From assembly GCA_030068145.1 (NCBI GenBank), contig JAPJBO010000134.1:124001-188000 (forward strand): 64,000 bases of DNA, given 5' to 3'. A model generated the notes under the pieces. It did no database searches and was not told where the DNA came from. It saw only the letters and a program-made list of their open reading frames with translations. Both the position numbers and the translations under genes were made by a program. Source of the DNA: Diplonema papillatum (taxonomy: Eukaryota; Euglenozoa; Diplonemea; Diplonemida; Diplonemidae). Positions 11,729 to 23,299 of the stretch are shown one piece after another; the stretch's first letter is position 1, and the number at the start of each line of letters is the position of its first letter.

Positions 11729-13537
11729 CTACTGCTTTCTGAGGAAAGCACTGTTCTCGAAAATGTTGGATCCGGTAGGGAACTCGCTGACAATGTTCGG
11801 GTAGTTGTTTTCGAAGAGGCGCTTGAAGTTGCTGCTGAGGGCGTAGCTGAGACCCCACTCAGTGTAGGTCTCTGCGTTGCGAGACGTCGTGAGGAAGCGG
11901 TCCATACGCGTGCGCCTCCGGGTCTGTTTCAAGAAGAGCGTGTAGGTTGTCTCCGCGATGGCAAACCCGCTAGGACGGGTTTCCTCAGCCATCAGTCCGA
12001 CCTGAAGGTCAACATCGTCAACACATTTGTAGACCCTGCGGAGCTTGCGGAGCACGCGGGCATCAGTTGTGATGTCTTCGAACTTCTCGATTGCGGTCAG
12101 CCCCAGCTTCTGGCGGAACTCGTTGTACCTCGGCATGCCACGCTCACGGTCACGGAAGATGTCGATGGCACCCATGTCAAGGACATCGTCCCCCATCACA
12201 AGGTTCGACAGCGACTTCGGGTAGTTGTTCGTCGTGAGCTTGCACGTCGGCGCCTTCGCAAACCCTGTGATCATGTTTTCGATTCCGTACCCCTCAACCA
12301 GCGATCTTCCGGACGCGAACGAGTGCTTGAGGAGGGACTTGGTCTCGCCGTCCACGGTGATGTCGTCAGGCAGCAACGCGTGCATCTTGTACACAGCCAC
12401 GAAGTCCTCCGTGTGCGAGAACCTGGGACCCGCCACCGCCGGATCTGTGTCCGGCTCCGGCTCAGAGAGCGTGTCCTGGTACATCCTCCACATCGCAAGT
12501 GCATCGGAGTTGTTGGCTCTGCCACCGCCCCTCAGAGTACTGTGCTGCAGCAAGATCTGCGTCCACTCCCGCGTGTGAATTTGCGAGTTCTGCAACGTGT
12601 TCACGAGGCGGGCTGTCTGGAAGAGGGCCTCGTCGTCGAAGTCCGGGTTGCGCGTCTTCAGCTGGTCGCAGATGTAGTTGTGTTCCTTCACGTACAACGT
12701 GTGCATCAGCTCAAGACCACTCCACAGGTTGTCTGTGAATCCACCGTCCAGTTGCCCCGTGCTGTTCGACTTCGGCAGGAACTCTCCGTCCATCGCCATC
12801 TTCCCGTCCACGAGCGACCGCAACCGAAGCTGCGTCTGCAAGTCCGAGCCGTAAACCTGCGACAGGTCCCACCAGTGGGTCGTCTCCGATCGCATGTACC
12901 CGTCAGCATCTCTCTTCGTCGGGTACAACGGAAACTTCCTCCCACGCTGGGTTCTCAAGTAGTACGGCGTCGCGTCGGTGTCCTTAGAGTGGGCGAACCA
13001 GTCGTGCGTCTGGAACTGGATCCACGCCGAAAAAAACAGGTTCAGCCCCGGAATCTCTACCCGCCGCCCCCAGCTCGATGTCAGGAACGCTGACGACGCT
13101 ACTTCGGGTCGTGGTTCCCACAGGTAGCTCGACGGCGGTGTCTCCGTCTCCCACGTGGCCCGGACGTTCCTTCCGAACCGCATTCCGGCCGCCCCCATCT
13201 TCGGCAGATCTTTGTTGTTGCACGTCCCGTCTGCCGTCCTGTACCTGAAGTCGTTCTCCGTGCATGTCACGCTCGTCAGCTCCTCTTCCGTTGAGAAGTC
13301 GAACTCGAGAGACAACTGGGAGAAGAAGAAGGTGAACATCGAGAAGTAGATGATTGCCTTCGGCCCATCCACCAGGTACGCTTGCCGGGACGGCAGGACG
13401 TCTGCGAGGAGGTTCGCGATCTTTTGATCGATGGAAACCATTTTTGTGTCCCTCCCTTGGCTTTTCTTCTGCAAACCTGCGATGTGACGAAAAGCGAATT
13501 TGCGCGCACTAGCTGAGCTGGCAAGTTTCACTGTCAA
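11729..13537 (-). CDS. Fatty-acid alpha-dioxygenase, copy 4 (array edge)
   Basis: An intact 602-residue copy with the same protein sequence as copy 1. Substitutions near 12266 and 12752 are silent in this frame. It is the last copy on the right: the duplicated upstream sequence ends at about 13766, roughly 230 bp upstream of the frame, where unique DNA begins. Its promoter context therefore differs from copies 1 and 3 beyond that point. A 3-bp deletion near 13673 in the upstream region also distinguishes it. Confidence 0.85.
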   Translation of the reverse strand: MTVKLASSASARKFAFRHIAGLQKKSQGRDTKMVSIDQKIANLLADVLPSRQAYLVDGPKAIIYFSMFTFFFSQLSLEFDFSTEEELTSVTCTENDFRYRTADGTCNNKDLPKMGAAGMRFGRNVRATWETETPPSSYLWEPRPEVASSAFLTSSWGRRVEIPGLNLFFSAWIQFQTHDWFAHSKDTDATPYYLRTQRGRKFPLYPTKRDADGYMRSETTHWWDLSQVYGSDLQTQLRLRSLVDGKMAMDGEFLPKSNSTGQLDGGFTDNLWSGLELMHTLYVKEHNYICDQLKTRNPDFDDEALFQTARLVNTLQNSQIHTREWTQILLQHSTLRGGGRANNSDALAMWRMYQDTLSEPEPDTDPAVAGPRFSHTEDFVAVYKMHALLPDDITVDGETKSLLKHSFASGRSLVEGYGIENMITGFAKAPTCKLTTNNYPKSLSNLVMGDDVLDMGAIDIFRDRERGMPRYNEFRQKLGLTAIEKFEDITTDARVLRKLRRVYKCVDDVDLQVGLMAEETRPSGFAIAETTYTLFLKQTRRRTRMDRFLTTSRNAETYTEWGLSYALSSNFKRLFENNYPNIVSEFPTGSNIFENSAFLRKQ

Positions 13538-13766
13538 CTCTTGACCCTTAGTACCAACAATGCAATGTTAACAAAAGAAAACAGAAGAGAGTTGTAGACC
13601 ATGTCCACAGGCCCCATGATGCAGTCGCCTCTTTTTGGAGGAAGGGTTGACTTGAAACGCTTATAGAAGCATAGGGTGACGGTGGATGATATTCAGAAGT
13701 GCAACCCTCTTGCAAGGGTTCTGCACGGGCATCCTGATGATGAAAGCCACAGTATTGCCTGACCTG

Positions 13767-14490
13767 CCATGCAGAAGTTTTGCGATCCATCGACGGTACG
13801 TCGACGAGGGGAAGAATGCGGGCAGCTTCGGTAACAGACGAGTGCACTGATGCGTACCGGGGAGGCGATGACGCCCGTGTGAACAGTTGAAGCAAGGCGC
13901 AGCGGAGGTGTGCAGCAGACCAGCGTAGTCTGATACGGGCAGTTTCGTGGAGCAGCTCCAGCGTCACTCCAGGCTGCGGATGTTGAAGACGGTCCATGTT
14001 CAAAACTGAAGAAGAGAAGGCGACGCAACTGCGTGTCAACTCGGTCCTGCCTATGGACGACGAAGTGCGACGGCCGGCGGATGTGCGTTCAAGGTTCGGA
14101 GACCGAGACCTGGTTCGCATGTGCGCAGAAGGGGGAATGCACCTTCTATCTACTGCAGTTAGGGGACCCTGCTCGACAACACGCGTTTCACCTCGGCGCA
14201 CGTACCCGCTGGCCTCGTATAGGATAGTGCAGAACATCGAACGTGGATGAAACTCTATCGCGGGTGGTTTGTGTTTCTTTTTGAAGGCAAGCGAGGCAGG
14301 TAGCTAGAGAGGCGGCTGGCGTGTGCTGGCTGCGCGCAATGAGTCCGCGCGGCAGGCGGCACTCCCGCCACCTACGGGTACGGCCGTCCCCGGGGGAGGG
14401 GAATACTTACTCGACCGAACGCAGCGAATACCCGCTTCTATCTTGCTACTGAAACATAAGAAAAGCTTAGGAGGCCAATTGTAGGGCCCG
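13767..14490. other. Unique DNA at the array edge, unassigned
   Basis: A minus-strand open frame runs from about 14237 through the array boundary to 13548, but its last third is duplicated dioxygenase upstream sequence in a frame not used elsewhere. The unique part has no motif I recognise. It may include the 3' untranslated region of the PPR gene that ends at 14491. Confidence 0.4.
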
Positions 14491-17400
14491 TCACTCGTCA
14501 GGAGACTGCTGTTGGAGCGCATCTAGAGCGCGCAGCAGCGGGTCGTCGGACCCAATGCTACCTGCAGTGTAAGAAGGTGCCCGTCCGACCACAGAAGCCG
14601 GGCGTTCCTTGAAGCGATTGGTTGGTTTGACTGGAGCGCGTTTCTTCACTACGTGTTGCTCCGGCATCGCCTCCCAGTCACCCGCGGCTGTCCACGTGCT
14701 GGCACTTTGCACTTTGCCTATGATACTCGCCTGCGCTTTATCCGGGCGGTGCGGACTCCTGGCCCTGGGCAGCAGCACCTTGCGTGCAGCTGCTTGGCTG
14801 CTGGCCGGGGCTTCGGGCGGAGAAGGCTCGCTCCGCGGCGGGATGGCGCCCATGACTTCTTCCCACAGGGGGTGCATCTCTATTTTGTTCCGTTTGCGCA
14901 GCGCGTCGAGGGCCTGCGCCTTCTCGTGTGCATCAGCATCGCCGGAAGCTGTGTTGGTCGGCGTGTGGTGTCGGCGCGTAAAAGACTTAGGTATCAAGCT
15001 AGGTTGGCACCTTCTAGTTTGCTCACATTCCGTGTATTGGCGCTGAATCCGGCCTCAGGGGTGTTCCAGCGTCAAATACAGGTAAGGTGCCTCTCGCTGA
15101 CACATTCGGAGCCGGGTAAGATTATCTCGCTGATTCACAGCACGCAAACCGATCTAGTAGCAGAAGTGTCGAACTGCTGAAGCAGTCGTGAAGCAGCTGG
15201 AGGCACCAGGCTGCAGGGAGCAGGTCTTTGCGTTCCGTGGTTTCTTTCTTTTACTTGCACGCGGGCCTGTCCCTGGCAATCCGACGGTCCAAACAAGGTC
15301 GCGTAAGGTGTGCCCCGTGATGAAGACGTTGACCAGGTGCCAGATATATGCACAACACGGCTGCATCCTGCGTAGATGTACTCATCACAATGCCCCAGGT
15401 CTCGCCACTTAACCGGACACGACTGCCCACCAATGATCGACTATCTTCCACTTCATTCGCAGATGCGTGCGCCAGCAATTCGTAGGGTGGCACCCTGCAA
15501 AAGAAAGTACGCACCTTCGAGGCAGGTGAGCAGAGCGTGCAGCGTCGCCTGTGTGGGCGGGCACGACTCGAACACAGCGTACGCAGCGGCGAGGGGGCCT
15601 TCACACTCGGCGAGTAGGGCTAGCCGTTCGGTGACGGTGCCGTCGTCTGGCCGAACCTGCGCTCGTTCCCACAGCTTCTGCGCATCATCGTACTTCTGCG
15701 CCCGACGCATGGCCCGCGAAAGCTCTGTAGTTTTCTTGCGAAAGTTCTTGCAGCACCGGGGATTGTTTGTTGCTGTGATGTACTACCCCACCATACGTAC
15801 GATGGTGCAAGATCTTGAGGTCCCCCAACGATGCTTTGAAGATGCAGCTGCTGTGACGAAGCTTAAGCACTGCGGCAGACCAAAAACGCCTGCTACAAAC
15901 ATCTCCAGAATGCCAGGTCAAAGGTACTGGCAGCTACTAACAAAACAGCCGAGGAAAAGAGTGCGAGATGAGGACAGCACGTCGCATCCGCAGAGTACCC
16001 TCCTGGGGGATTGTAAGAACGTGCTTGAAACGGTTATGTACTCAACACCGCTGGTCTCGTGTTGCGGTCCATTTAGTCACGGACTGTGAGGTGACGCAAG
16101 GTTTGGTTCCTTTAAGCAAACCTTGGTAGTGCCCCGCACGAGGTAGCTCGCCTGCAACGTCACGGACGTCGTTGAAGTATCGTTCTGCAGCCTCGACGTT
16201 GTTTGCATTCGCCGCCACTTTGATGGCGCTCTGGAACACGTGCTGTTGTTGGTGTAGTAATTGTGCCTGGGCGGCAGCCTGGTGCACGAGGAAACAGGTC
16301 CCCTCTTCGACAGAACCCTTGGTCAAGGCGCGGCCAAGATCTCAGCGGGACCCCCAGAACCTAGACCTAGGCTACTAAAGACCGCGGGGGGAACGGTACA
16401 TCCACTGGTTCGGCTCAAAAGGAGAGGCTCAGAGCGACTTGCTGCCTGAGTTTCTACTGCAAATTGCGGAGAGTGCCGTGGCGAACAGCCTCTTTTTGCT
16501 AGACGTTTTGTCGCGGCTTCGATCCCAGCGCGCAAAGGTCAGAGACTGCAAGGAAACCCGTACCGAATTAGGCGTCCAGCCAGTTTGCTTAATCTTCGCG
16601 AGCCACTCCTGCACTTGATCGACGGTGTTGCAGCACGCGATTATCTTCGCGTAGTGGAACAAGTCCAGCTGAACTTCAGCATCGACCGCGGCGTCACAGC
16701 TGTTGTTTGGAATTGGCTTCACAGTACGCGGATTTGAGGGATCCATGTGTACAGCGTCGCTTTCGTGACCGAATAATAACGTGCAAACAATGCTACTTAG
16801 CGGACAACGTCACTGATCCAAAAATCGCGTGCACTCTGGGCAGAAGACTTCGGCGGGCCTTCGTTGGGTTTGAACGGTGGCTAAAATGTTTCCCTCCGCT
16901 GCAATGTTTGGCAGAACGGAAGCCTTTTGAGTACGCGCCCTAAAAACTCTCTGTGTGGGAAGGACCCGTTGGGAACGCTTCCTTCGCGCGCAGAGAGTCT
17001 TCCCCCGCCGCCGCCCGCAGCGCTCCGGAGTGGCGCGCGCGACCATCCCCTTCCAACCTTGCCACGGACGCAACAAGCATCGCATCGCGATGCTTGAACT
17101 CGAAGTGCAAACACGCGGCACCAGAAACTGCAGAGCTCCGTCCGCGGTCTCATGGCCAGTCTCCAGGGTTGTCCCGCCCTTCTCTCGGTGCGCCAAAGAA
17201 GCCACTTCGAACCCGGTACAAAACACGGAAGCAGGATGATGCCAGGGATACCATTTCACGGCGGCTTCGTGCACATCGTCGCCGCGATTGGCCTTCCGGT
17301 GGGCGAGCGCGGCCAGCCGGGCGTCAATCTCGCGAGGGGAGACGAGCAGCTTCGAGGCTCGTTTTCGGGCAGCGACAGACTCCTGCTGGTCCAGCGAGCC

Positions 17401-18004
17401 ACGTGCGCAGGCCAGCAGCAGCGTGTCGTAGCAGACGGCGTCGGGCTCGATGCGGTGCTGGTCCATGTGCCCGAGCAGCTCGACGGCGGCCGCAGGGTCC
17501 ACCCTCCCGACGACGCTGATTGCGGCGGTGAACGCCCGCGCCGCCACCGGCACGCGCGCGTTGAGCAGCTGGCGCAGGATCCAACGAACCTGCGGTTGTT
17601 TTTTTTTTAGAGTCGCAGTTCGCTTGAAAACCCCCGGGCTTTTTTTGAGTCTCCTTTTTAGTAGGCACCTGCTTAAGCAGTAGCCATGAAGGTGAGACTG
17701 CCGCGGTTTTCAGTGAAATCGTTCGGTGACTCAAAGTGCCGTGAACTTGAAAGGTACCTTTCCGACATGGACGGGTCGGAGGGGTTGGTACATAGGACGC
17801 TTTGGGTTGATTTGAAGGCGTGAGTATCTGCTTTCCTTCGCCCTGTGTTCTTCGTGTGGGCATTCCATGTTGCTGATGCTGCTGGAGGTGTTGTTGTTTT
17901 GATCGCTGCCATGCCAACCTCCAACTCAGGCGGCTCTCGTCCGTTGTGTTTAATCCAGTTCTGTGCAATTGTCTGGTGGTAGCTGGCAGCAACGTGCGTG
18001 GCAT
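14491..18004 (-). CDS. PPR-repeat protein, six-exon gene
   Basis: Exons on the minus strand are 17669-18004 (tentative first exon), 17252-17589, 16564-16699, 16122-16242, 15515-15724 and 14491-14948. All introns are GT-AG, and the phases (0,2,0,1,1) join without a break to give about 532 residues. The model contains degenerate 35-residue helical-pair repeats of PPR type: one around residue 125 with core HMDQHRIEPDAVCYDTLL, one around KIKQTGWTPNS continuing across a splice into HVFQSAIKVAANANN, and one around YDDAQKLWERAQ. PPR proteins bind single-stranded organellar RNA for processing, editing or translation. The N-terminus (MPRTLLPATTRQLHRTGLN) is basic and hydroxylated, compatible with an organellar transit peptide. 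The C-terminal exon is charged and lacks repeats. Exons 3 to 6 are the surest; the first exon, behind a 79-bp intron, is the least sure. Confidence 0.68.
16008..16085. repeat. Dispersed repeat, partner at 20298-20390
   Basis: Both segments share a series of matching blocks: ggattg-aagaa at the left, caacaccgc with ctggtc in the middle, and tttagtcacgga or tttaagtcacgga at the right. They are in the same orientation and diverged. The left copy lies inside an intron of the PPR gene, just below exon 16122-16242. The family is unknown. Confidence 0.5.
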
Positions 18005-21000
18005 AAACACGAGAGAATCATTGCTTGGGGGTTTCTATGGTTTGCACTATCAGTTTGAAATCACACAGTAGCGAGAACGAAGCAGCGCATGCGTGCGAGG
18101 AGGGTTTGAAAATTGGCTGGCTTTGAGTATCTGGTTGGGTAGGCGAGCCACTGCACTACAGTAGCACCTACTGCCCCCTCAGCCAATAATGAGGTTCCTT
18201 TCGGGATTACGGTTCGCCTGAGACTTCATTTAGCTTCGTGACTGGTTTTCTAGCAGGAAAACATCCCCCGGTCGATGCTCGTGTTCAATAATGGAAAGCC
18301 CAAGTTTCTCAAATGGAGAGTAAAGACGAACATGTGGCGATACCTCTTTCTTCGTCGTTTGTGGCGAATGGCCTGTCGCGTACGTCTTAGCTATCAGCCT
18401 AGCTGCCAGGCCATCTGCGCGGTTCAGAATATGCGCCATACGTGTTACGTGGCTCCCTTATACACGCCGTTTCTTTCTCTGTACCCATCCCCTCTTTCCC
18501 TGCTAGTGAGTCTATCGATTGCGCGAGGAGAAAAGAGACCGCAAGGTAGCGCCACTCCTACTTGCACTTGCACTGCTAGTGAGAACAATGCTCCTGCTCG
18601 CACGAGAGAGGACAGGCACCGCATGTAGTAGCCAGCATGAGGCTGCCTGACCGCCGTTGTCCTTCCAAGACACCGGTGCCGTTTCTTTTGGACTAAACGC
18701 TGAACGGACTCGTGCGCCGAGCCAACATGAAGGCTCTCGATCTGACTTGAACGCCGGGCTTAGGTGGTAGTCTTATCGGCCATATCCTATCTGCTAACAG
18801 AAGTAGATGCGGAAGCCAGCAAACCCTTTTGCGTGCGCTGTCTAGAAGACTGTGAACCCAATACGCACGGCTTTCCCGGATGGGTTTGCTTTCAAAAAAC
18901 GTTCGCTTGGCATATGCGCTGGTTTCGAGCGAAAGGGAAAGCTTCCGACAAGTGTGTACAGGAACATTTCGAATCTACGTTCTAACAAAAAAAAAATAAA
19001 AGTGAACTCAAGAATTCAACAAACTAGACTCTTTGTTGATGTAGACAAACAAAGAAAGTAAAGCGACTACACGGATTGGCTGTACCTCTGACGAAGGGAT
19101 AAACATCTTCGAGACGTCGAGGCGAACACAGCCTGAGGCGAACTTGCTGCCTCCGGGGGAGACCATGTGGGTCATGGTCATGAGCAAAGCGCAGCAACAA
19201 GTGATTGCTGTCGGTTGTTCTCGAGGCGCCTCAAGCGCGGCCGAGTGTATAACCGTGTTCATTTCCGTCTGCCTCCCACGTTGTGGTTGACAAATGCAGC
19301 TGCACGCGGTTCGTCGGCACGGCCACGGAAATGCGGAATGAGGATGCAACAACGCACCCGCAATGTGGGAACGTTTAGTGGAGGCTGCCTTCGACACTAA
19401 GCGAAATCGCACTCTCAGGCTAAACCCCCGACCACCACTCGCAAAGTAAGGGGATGACATCCGACTTGGCAGACTCATCGACCAGCAGTATAGGATAGGC
19501 CCGTCTTCATCACCACCAGGACCGTTCCGTTGCAGTACGAACGTGACAAGCGGAGAAAGAGCCCTCCAACGGTGCTCCTGAGTGTTTGTCTCCAGAACGA
19601 CCACGCCACCCAACCCCCTCCATCGAAAGATGGGTTTTTTCACCAATCGGTGACTCTCCGTTGCACGGTGGCTGGTGTGGCAAGCGGGTGCTTTTCATTC
19701 CTACGATGGAATTACGTTGCGAGGCACCGTCGCCGCTTTTCAGCGTAGGCCTTGAGCGGCAAGGGCTGCGGGCTCGAAGTAGCAGGGGTTGAGAAAGAGT
19801 GCCGGACACTGCCGCAGGCACTCCGTCCTGCTAGAGAAGGTGGGCCGCTGCCCCACACGTGTCAGCGTGCCGCTTTCGAAGCTTCTCGACCTGCCGGGGG
19901 GTGAAAAAGCTTGGGTGTGGTTGTTCGGGTAGAACATAACTTTCTCGCACCTGATAATGTATCCAGGCAGAACGCTGCCTTTCGGGCCTTTTTAGGGTGA
20001 GGCGCAACGCACAACACGGGCGGCCCGTAGGCCCGGGGCAAGAAGCTCCGAGTTTTCATCTTCTGAAAACGGCGACAAGTAACCCGGCTGCTGAAGGCGC
20101 GATGCACCGCGAAAGCACGGCCGCCTATGCAACAGGCTTCGGGTGCAGGTGTGCCTGTTTGTGCATTTTCGGATTCGGGCCGGTGGTGACCACCTCCTGT
20201 AGTTTTGGACGTTTGGTCTCGAGGTTCCCCGTGTGAGTGTCGCCCCCCTCCCCGCATCTTGGCCCAGAGGTGATACTCGCACGGGGCTGGAGAGGGGTGG
20301 ATTGCAAGAATGCTTGGAATGGATATGTGCCCAACACCGCACTGGTCCCGTCTGCGCCGTGTTTCGGTCCTTTAAGTCACGGACACATAAGGCGTACCAT
20401 CGCACGGGGCCGGAGCGGGTGGAGGGACAAACAAAGGAGCACTGCGATGGACACTTACGCCCGGACACTGCATCCAGATCTCCCCTGCGAGGTTTTCGCA
20501 AGTTCGCTCGTTCAGAAAATTACTACGGCGCTTTCTTTTGTTTGTGCCTGCACTAGCGGAACTCGCCTGCTTTGGTAAGTTTCATGTAGTACGCTGCCAA
20601 CTACTAATGTAGTGTTGCTAACACAAAAACTCCGTTCGCAACCCCAACCACAACACCGAGTAGCCAACGTAGCAGCAACCATCACTTTGGCAGCAGCCAT
20701 TGCAGCCGCCGGAGCGAGGACCATGTCTAAACTCACGAGATACACCACCACAAATTCCTGTTTCCTGCAAGCTGCCCTCAACCTGATCGCCGCCACAGCA
20801 TGGCACAACAAGTCGTCACATACCACGACTGCCCGACCCACACGAAAGGCGAATGCACGGCAGCCGTACACGCTTGGGTGACAGGAAAACGGACGCAAGC
20901 AACCGCGAACATAAACGGACCACCTTATATTAAGGCGGAAACAACCGCAAGTGCCGCAAGTGTCACGAAACCCAAGCACTACTCTACGAGAAAATACATA

Positions 21001-21159
21001 AAAACGCGGACAACAGACCAGTACAGGGCTACAAGGCAACCCCTGCTCAACTGTGCTCGCCTGCCTTGATGGCACTTGCACCTTAAAGAACTCAATGCTC
21101 AACTTATAAAACGTGGGGGGCCCAAGACTACACTCCACGAAGGAATGTACTTGTCGGTC
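18005..21159. other. About 3.1 kb without recognisable gene
   Basis: Open frames here are short or overlap on both strands without any motif. The stretch 20298-20390 resembles 16008-16085 (dispersed repeat). At 20600-21110 the plus strand is markedly rich in A and C and has an open frame at 20800-21069 with no known domain. I could not assign a function. Confidence 0.4.
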
Positions 21160-21240
21160 ACGAACAGTCCCAGACATGGCTAGCCATAACCCATAACGAA
21201 AGCGTACACCAAATATACAACCCGTAATGGGAGGTCACAT
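21160..21240. repeat. Dispersed repeat fragment, inverted partner at 39237-39405
   Basis: The reverse complement of 21164-21230 (containing catggctagccat and gcgtacaccaaata) occurs at about 39335-39400. The other part of the 39 kb copy (39270-39330, with gttcatgaa and ttctcttagagc) is found in reverse complement at 31260-31330. All three are fragments of one dispersed element. No coding potential was recognised. Confidence 0.6.
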
Positions 21241-21458
21241 TTTTACCTTACCGGGAAAATTTCCCACTGGAACCAGGGGGGGGGTGGGCTACCACCTTTT
21301 ATAATTTTGAGGGCGCGGGCAATTATTTCCCCCCTGCCTGTACGTACACCCAGGTTCGATTCCCTTCCAAGCACTTTTCCGCAGGCAAAACTACAGCATC
21401 GTTCTCCGAAAGTTTGATCAAAAATCCTCAAAAATCTTCTTTAAAAGATGGGGGGGTT

Positions 21459-21477
21459 CGGGGGGCGCAGCCCCCCG
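21459..21477. repeat. Perfect GC hairpin
   Basis: A 7-bp G/C stem (cgggggg / ccccccg) with loop cgcag, set in a G-run-rich sequence. It could pause polymerases or be the end of a dispersed element. No flanking U-tract suggests a terminator function. Confidence 0.6.
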
Positions 21478-21554
21478 CCCAAACGGTACGGTCCTAACAA
21501 CCTAACAGGGCTTGTCTGGTCTTATACGTCTTGTAGAGTAGCCGGCGGAGAAAC

Positions 21555-22890
21555 CCCCATCAATGAGAAGGTGTTTCCACCGCATTTTGAGGTGTCCCCA
21601 TCAATGGTAAAGTGTTTCCACCGCATTTTGAGGTGTCCCCATCAAGGGTAAGGTGTTTCCACCGCATTTTGAGGTGTCCCCATCAAGGGTAAAGTGTTTC
21701 CACCGCGTTTTGAGGTGTCCCCATCAATGGTAAGGTGTTTCCACCACGTTTTGAGGTGTCCCCATCAAGGGTAAAGTGTTTCCACCGCATTTTGAGGTGT
21801 CCCCATCAATGGTAGTGTCCCCAGGTGTTCCCACCGCATTTTGAGGTGTCCCCATCAAGGGTAAAGTGTTTCCACCGCATTTTGAGGTGTCCCCATCAAG
21901 GGTAAAGTGTTTCCACCGCGTTTTGAGGTGTCCCCATCAATGGTAAGGTGTTTCCACCGCATTTTGAGGTGTCCCCATCAAGGGTAAAGTGTTTCCACCG
22001 CATTTTGAGGTGTCCCCATCAAGGGTAAGGTGTTTCCACCGCGTTTTGAGGTGTCCCCATCAAGGGTAAGGTGTTTCCACCGCATTTTGAGGTGTCCCCA
22101 TCAATGGTAAGGTGTTTCCACCGCGTTTTGAGGTGTCCCCATCAAGGGTAAAGTGTTTCCACCGCATTTTGAGGTGTCCCCATCAATGGTAAGGTGTTTC
22201 CACCGCATTTTGAGGTGTCCCCATCAATGGTAAAGTGTTTCCACCGCATTTTGAGGTGTCCCCATCAAGGGTAAAGTGTTTCCACCGCATTTTGAGGTGT
22301 CCCCATCAAGGGTAAAGTGTTTCCACCGCATTTTGAGGTGTCCCCATCAAGGGTAAGGTGTTTCCACCGCATTTTGAGGTGTCCCCATCAATGGTAAGGT
22401 GTTTCCACCGCGTTTTGAGGTGTCCCCATCAAGGGTAAAGTGTTTCCACCGCATTTTGAGGTGTCCCCATCAATGGTAAAGTGTTTCCACCGCGTTTTGA
22501 GGTGTCCCCATCAATGGTAAGGTGTTTCCACTACGTTTTGAGGTGTCCCCATCAAGGGTAAGGTGTTTCCACCGCATTTTGAGGTGTCCCCATCAATGGT
22601 AAGGTGTTTCCACCGCATTTTGAGGTGTCCCCATCAAGGGTAAGGTGTTTCCACCGCATTTTGAGGTGTCCCCATCAATGGTAAGGTGTTTCCACTACGT
22701 TTTGAGGTGTCCCCATCAAGGGTACAGTGTTTCCACCGCATTTTGAGGTGTCCCCATCAAGGGTAAAGTGTTTCCACCGCATTTTGAGGTGTCCCCATCA
22801 ATGGTAAGGTGTTTCCACTACGTTTTAAGGTGTCCCCATCAAGGGTAAAGTGTTTCCACCGCATTTTGAGGTGTCCCCATCAATGGTAAG
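21555..22890. repeat. 41-bp minisatellite, left array of element 1
   Basis: About 32 head-to-tail units of 41 bp built on gtgtttccaccgcattttga plus ggtgtccccatcaagggtaa. Variants alternate between tcaaggg and tcaatgg, between cgcatttt and cgcgtttt or tacgtttt, and between aaggt and aaagt. One irregular unit lies at about 21813. The array ends directly at the 145-bp terminal repeat of YR element 1. The same 41-bp unit reappears in opposite orientation at 25785-26280. Confidence 0.98.
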
Positions 22891-23299
22891 GAGTTTCTGC
22901 TCTTCGTATTGTCTGACGAGAACTGCCTAGAAGAAAGGGAGAAGTAAGAACACGTCTTTGTAACTGATATCACTAGCGCAAGGGAATGTTGAGTGACTGC
23001 CTTAACCCGGGGAAACGAGCTTGGGCGAGGTCACCGGGGGGTTAGGGAGGGTGGGAAAACTTGACTGTTTCTTTGAACCAACCACACCCTGAAGGCTGTG
23101 TAGAGTTCTCTAATCGACTTTCGTGGTGCATCAACTCCCTCAGTGAAACTGTGAGAGTTTCTGCTCTTCGTATTGTCTGACGAGAACTGCCTAGAAGAAA
23201 GGGAGAAGTAAGAACACGTCTTTGTAACTGATATCACTAGCGCAAGGGAATGTTGAGTGACTGCCTTAACCCGGGGAAACGAGCTTGGGCGAGGTCACC
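22891..23299. repeat. Terminal direct repeats of YR element 1 (B1-A2-B2 pattern)
   Basis: A 145-bp sequence occurs identically at 22891-23035 and 23155-23299, separated by 119 bp (23036-23154). In the coding orientation (minus), the copy at 23299-23155 overlaps the stop codon of the RT-RNase H frame (tca at 23295-23297), followed by the 119-bp segment and the second copy. This is the 3' half of the split direct repeats of Ngaro, PAT and VIPER elements (A1-ORFs-B1-A2-B2). The matching A1 upstream of the coding region was not found. Confidence 0.85.

Larger units (their letters stand above)
1..13766. repeat. Tandem gene array, 3624-bp unit, four copies
   Basis: Units start at 1, 3625, 6708 and 10332. 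Units 1 and 3 are 3624 bp, unit 2 is 3083 bp because of a 541-bp deletion, and unit 4 runs to about 13766, where similarity stops abruptly inside the gene's upstream region. The window begins inside the array, so more copies may lie to the left. Copies are almost identical: I noticed single-base differences near 10281 (a for g), 12266 and 12752, and a 3-bp deletion near 13673. The near identity in both genes and spacers implies very recent amplification, ongoing homogenisation, or an assembly effect. Each unit contains one alpha-dioxygenase gene on the minus strand and about 1.4 kb of spacer on its 3' side. Confidence 0.97.

Noticed and set aside
21555-22890. CRISPR array
   Set aside because: The 41-bp units are contiguous without unique spacers, the context is a eukaryotic retroelement, and no cas genes are present.
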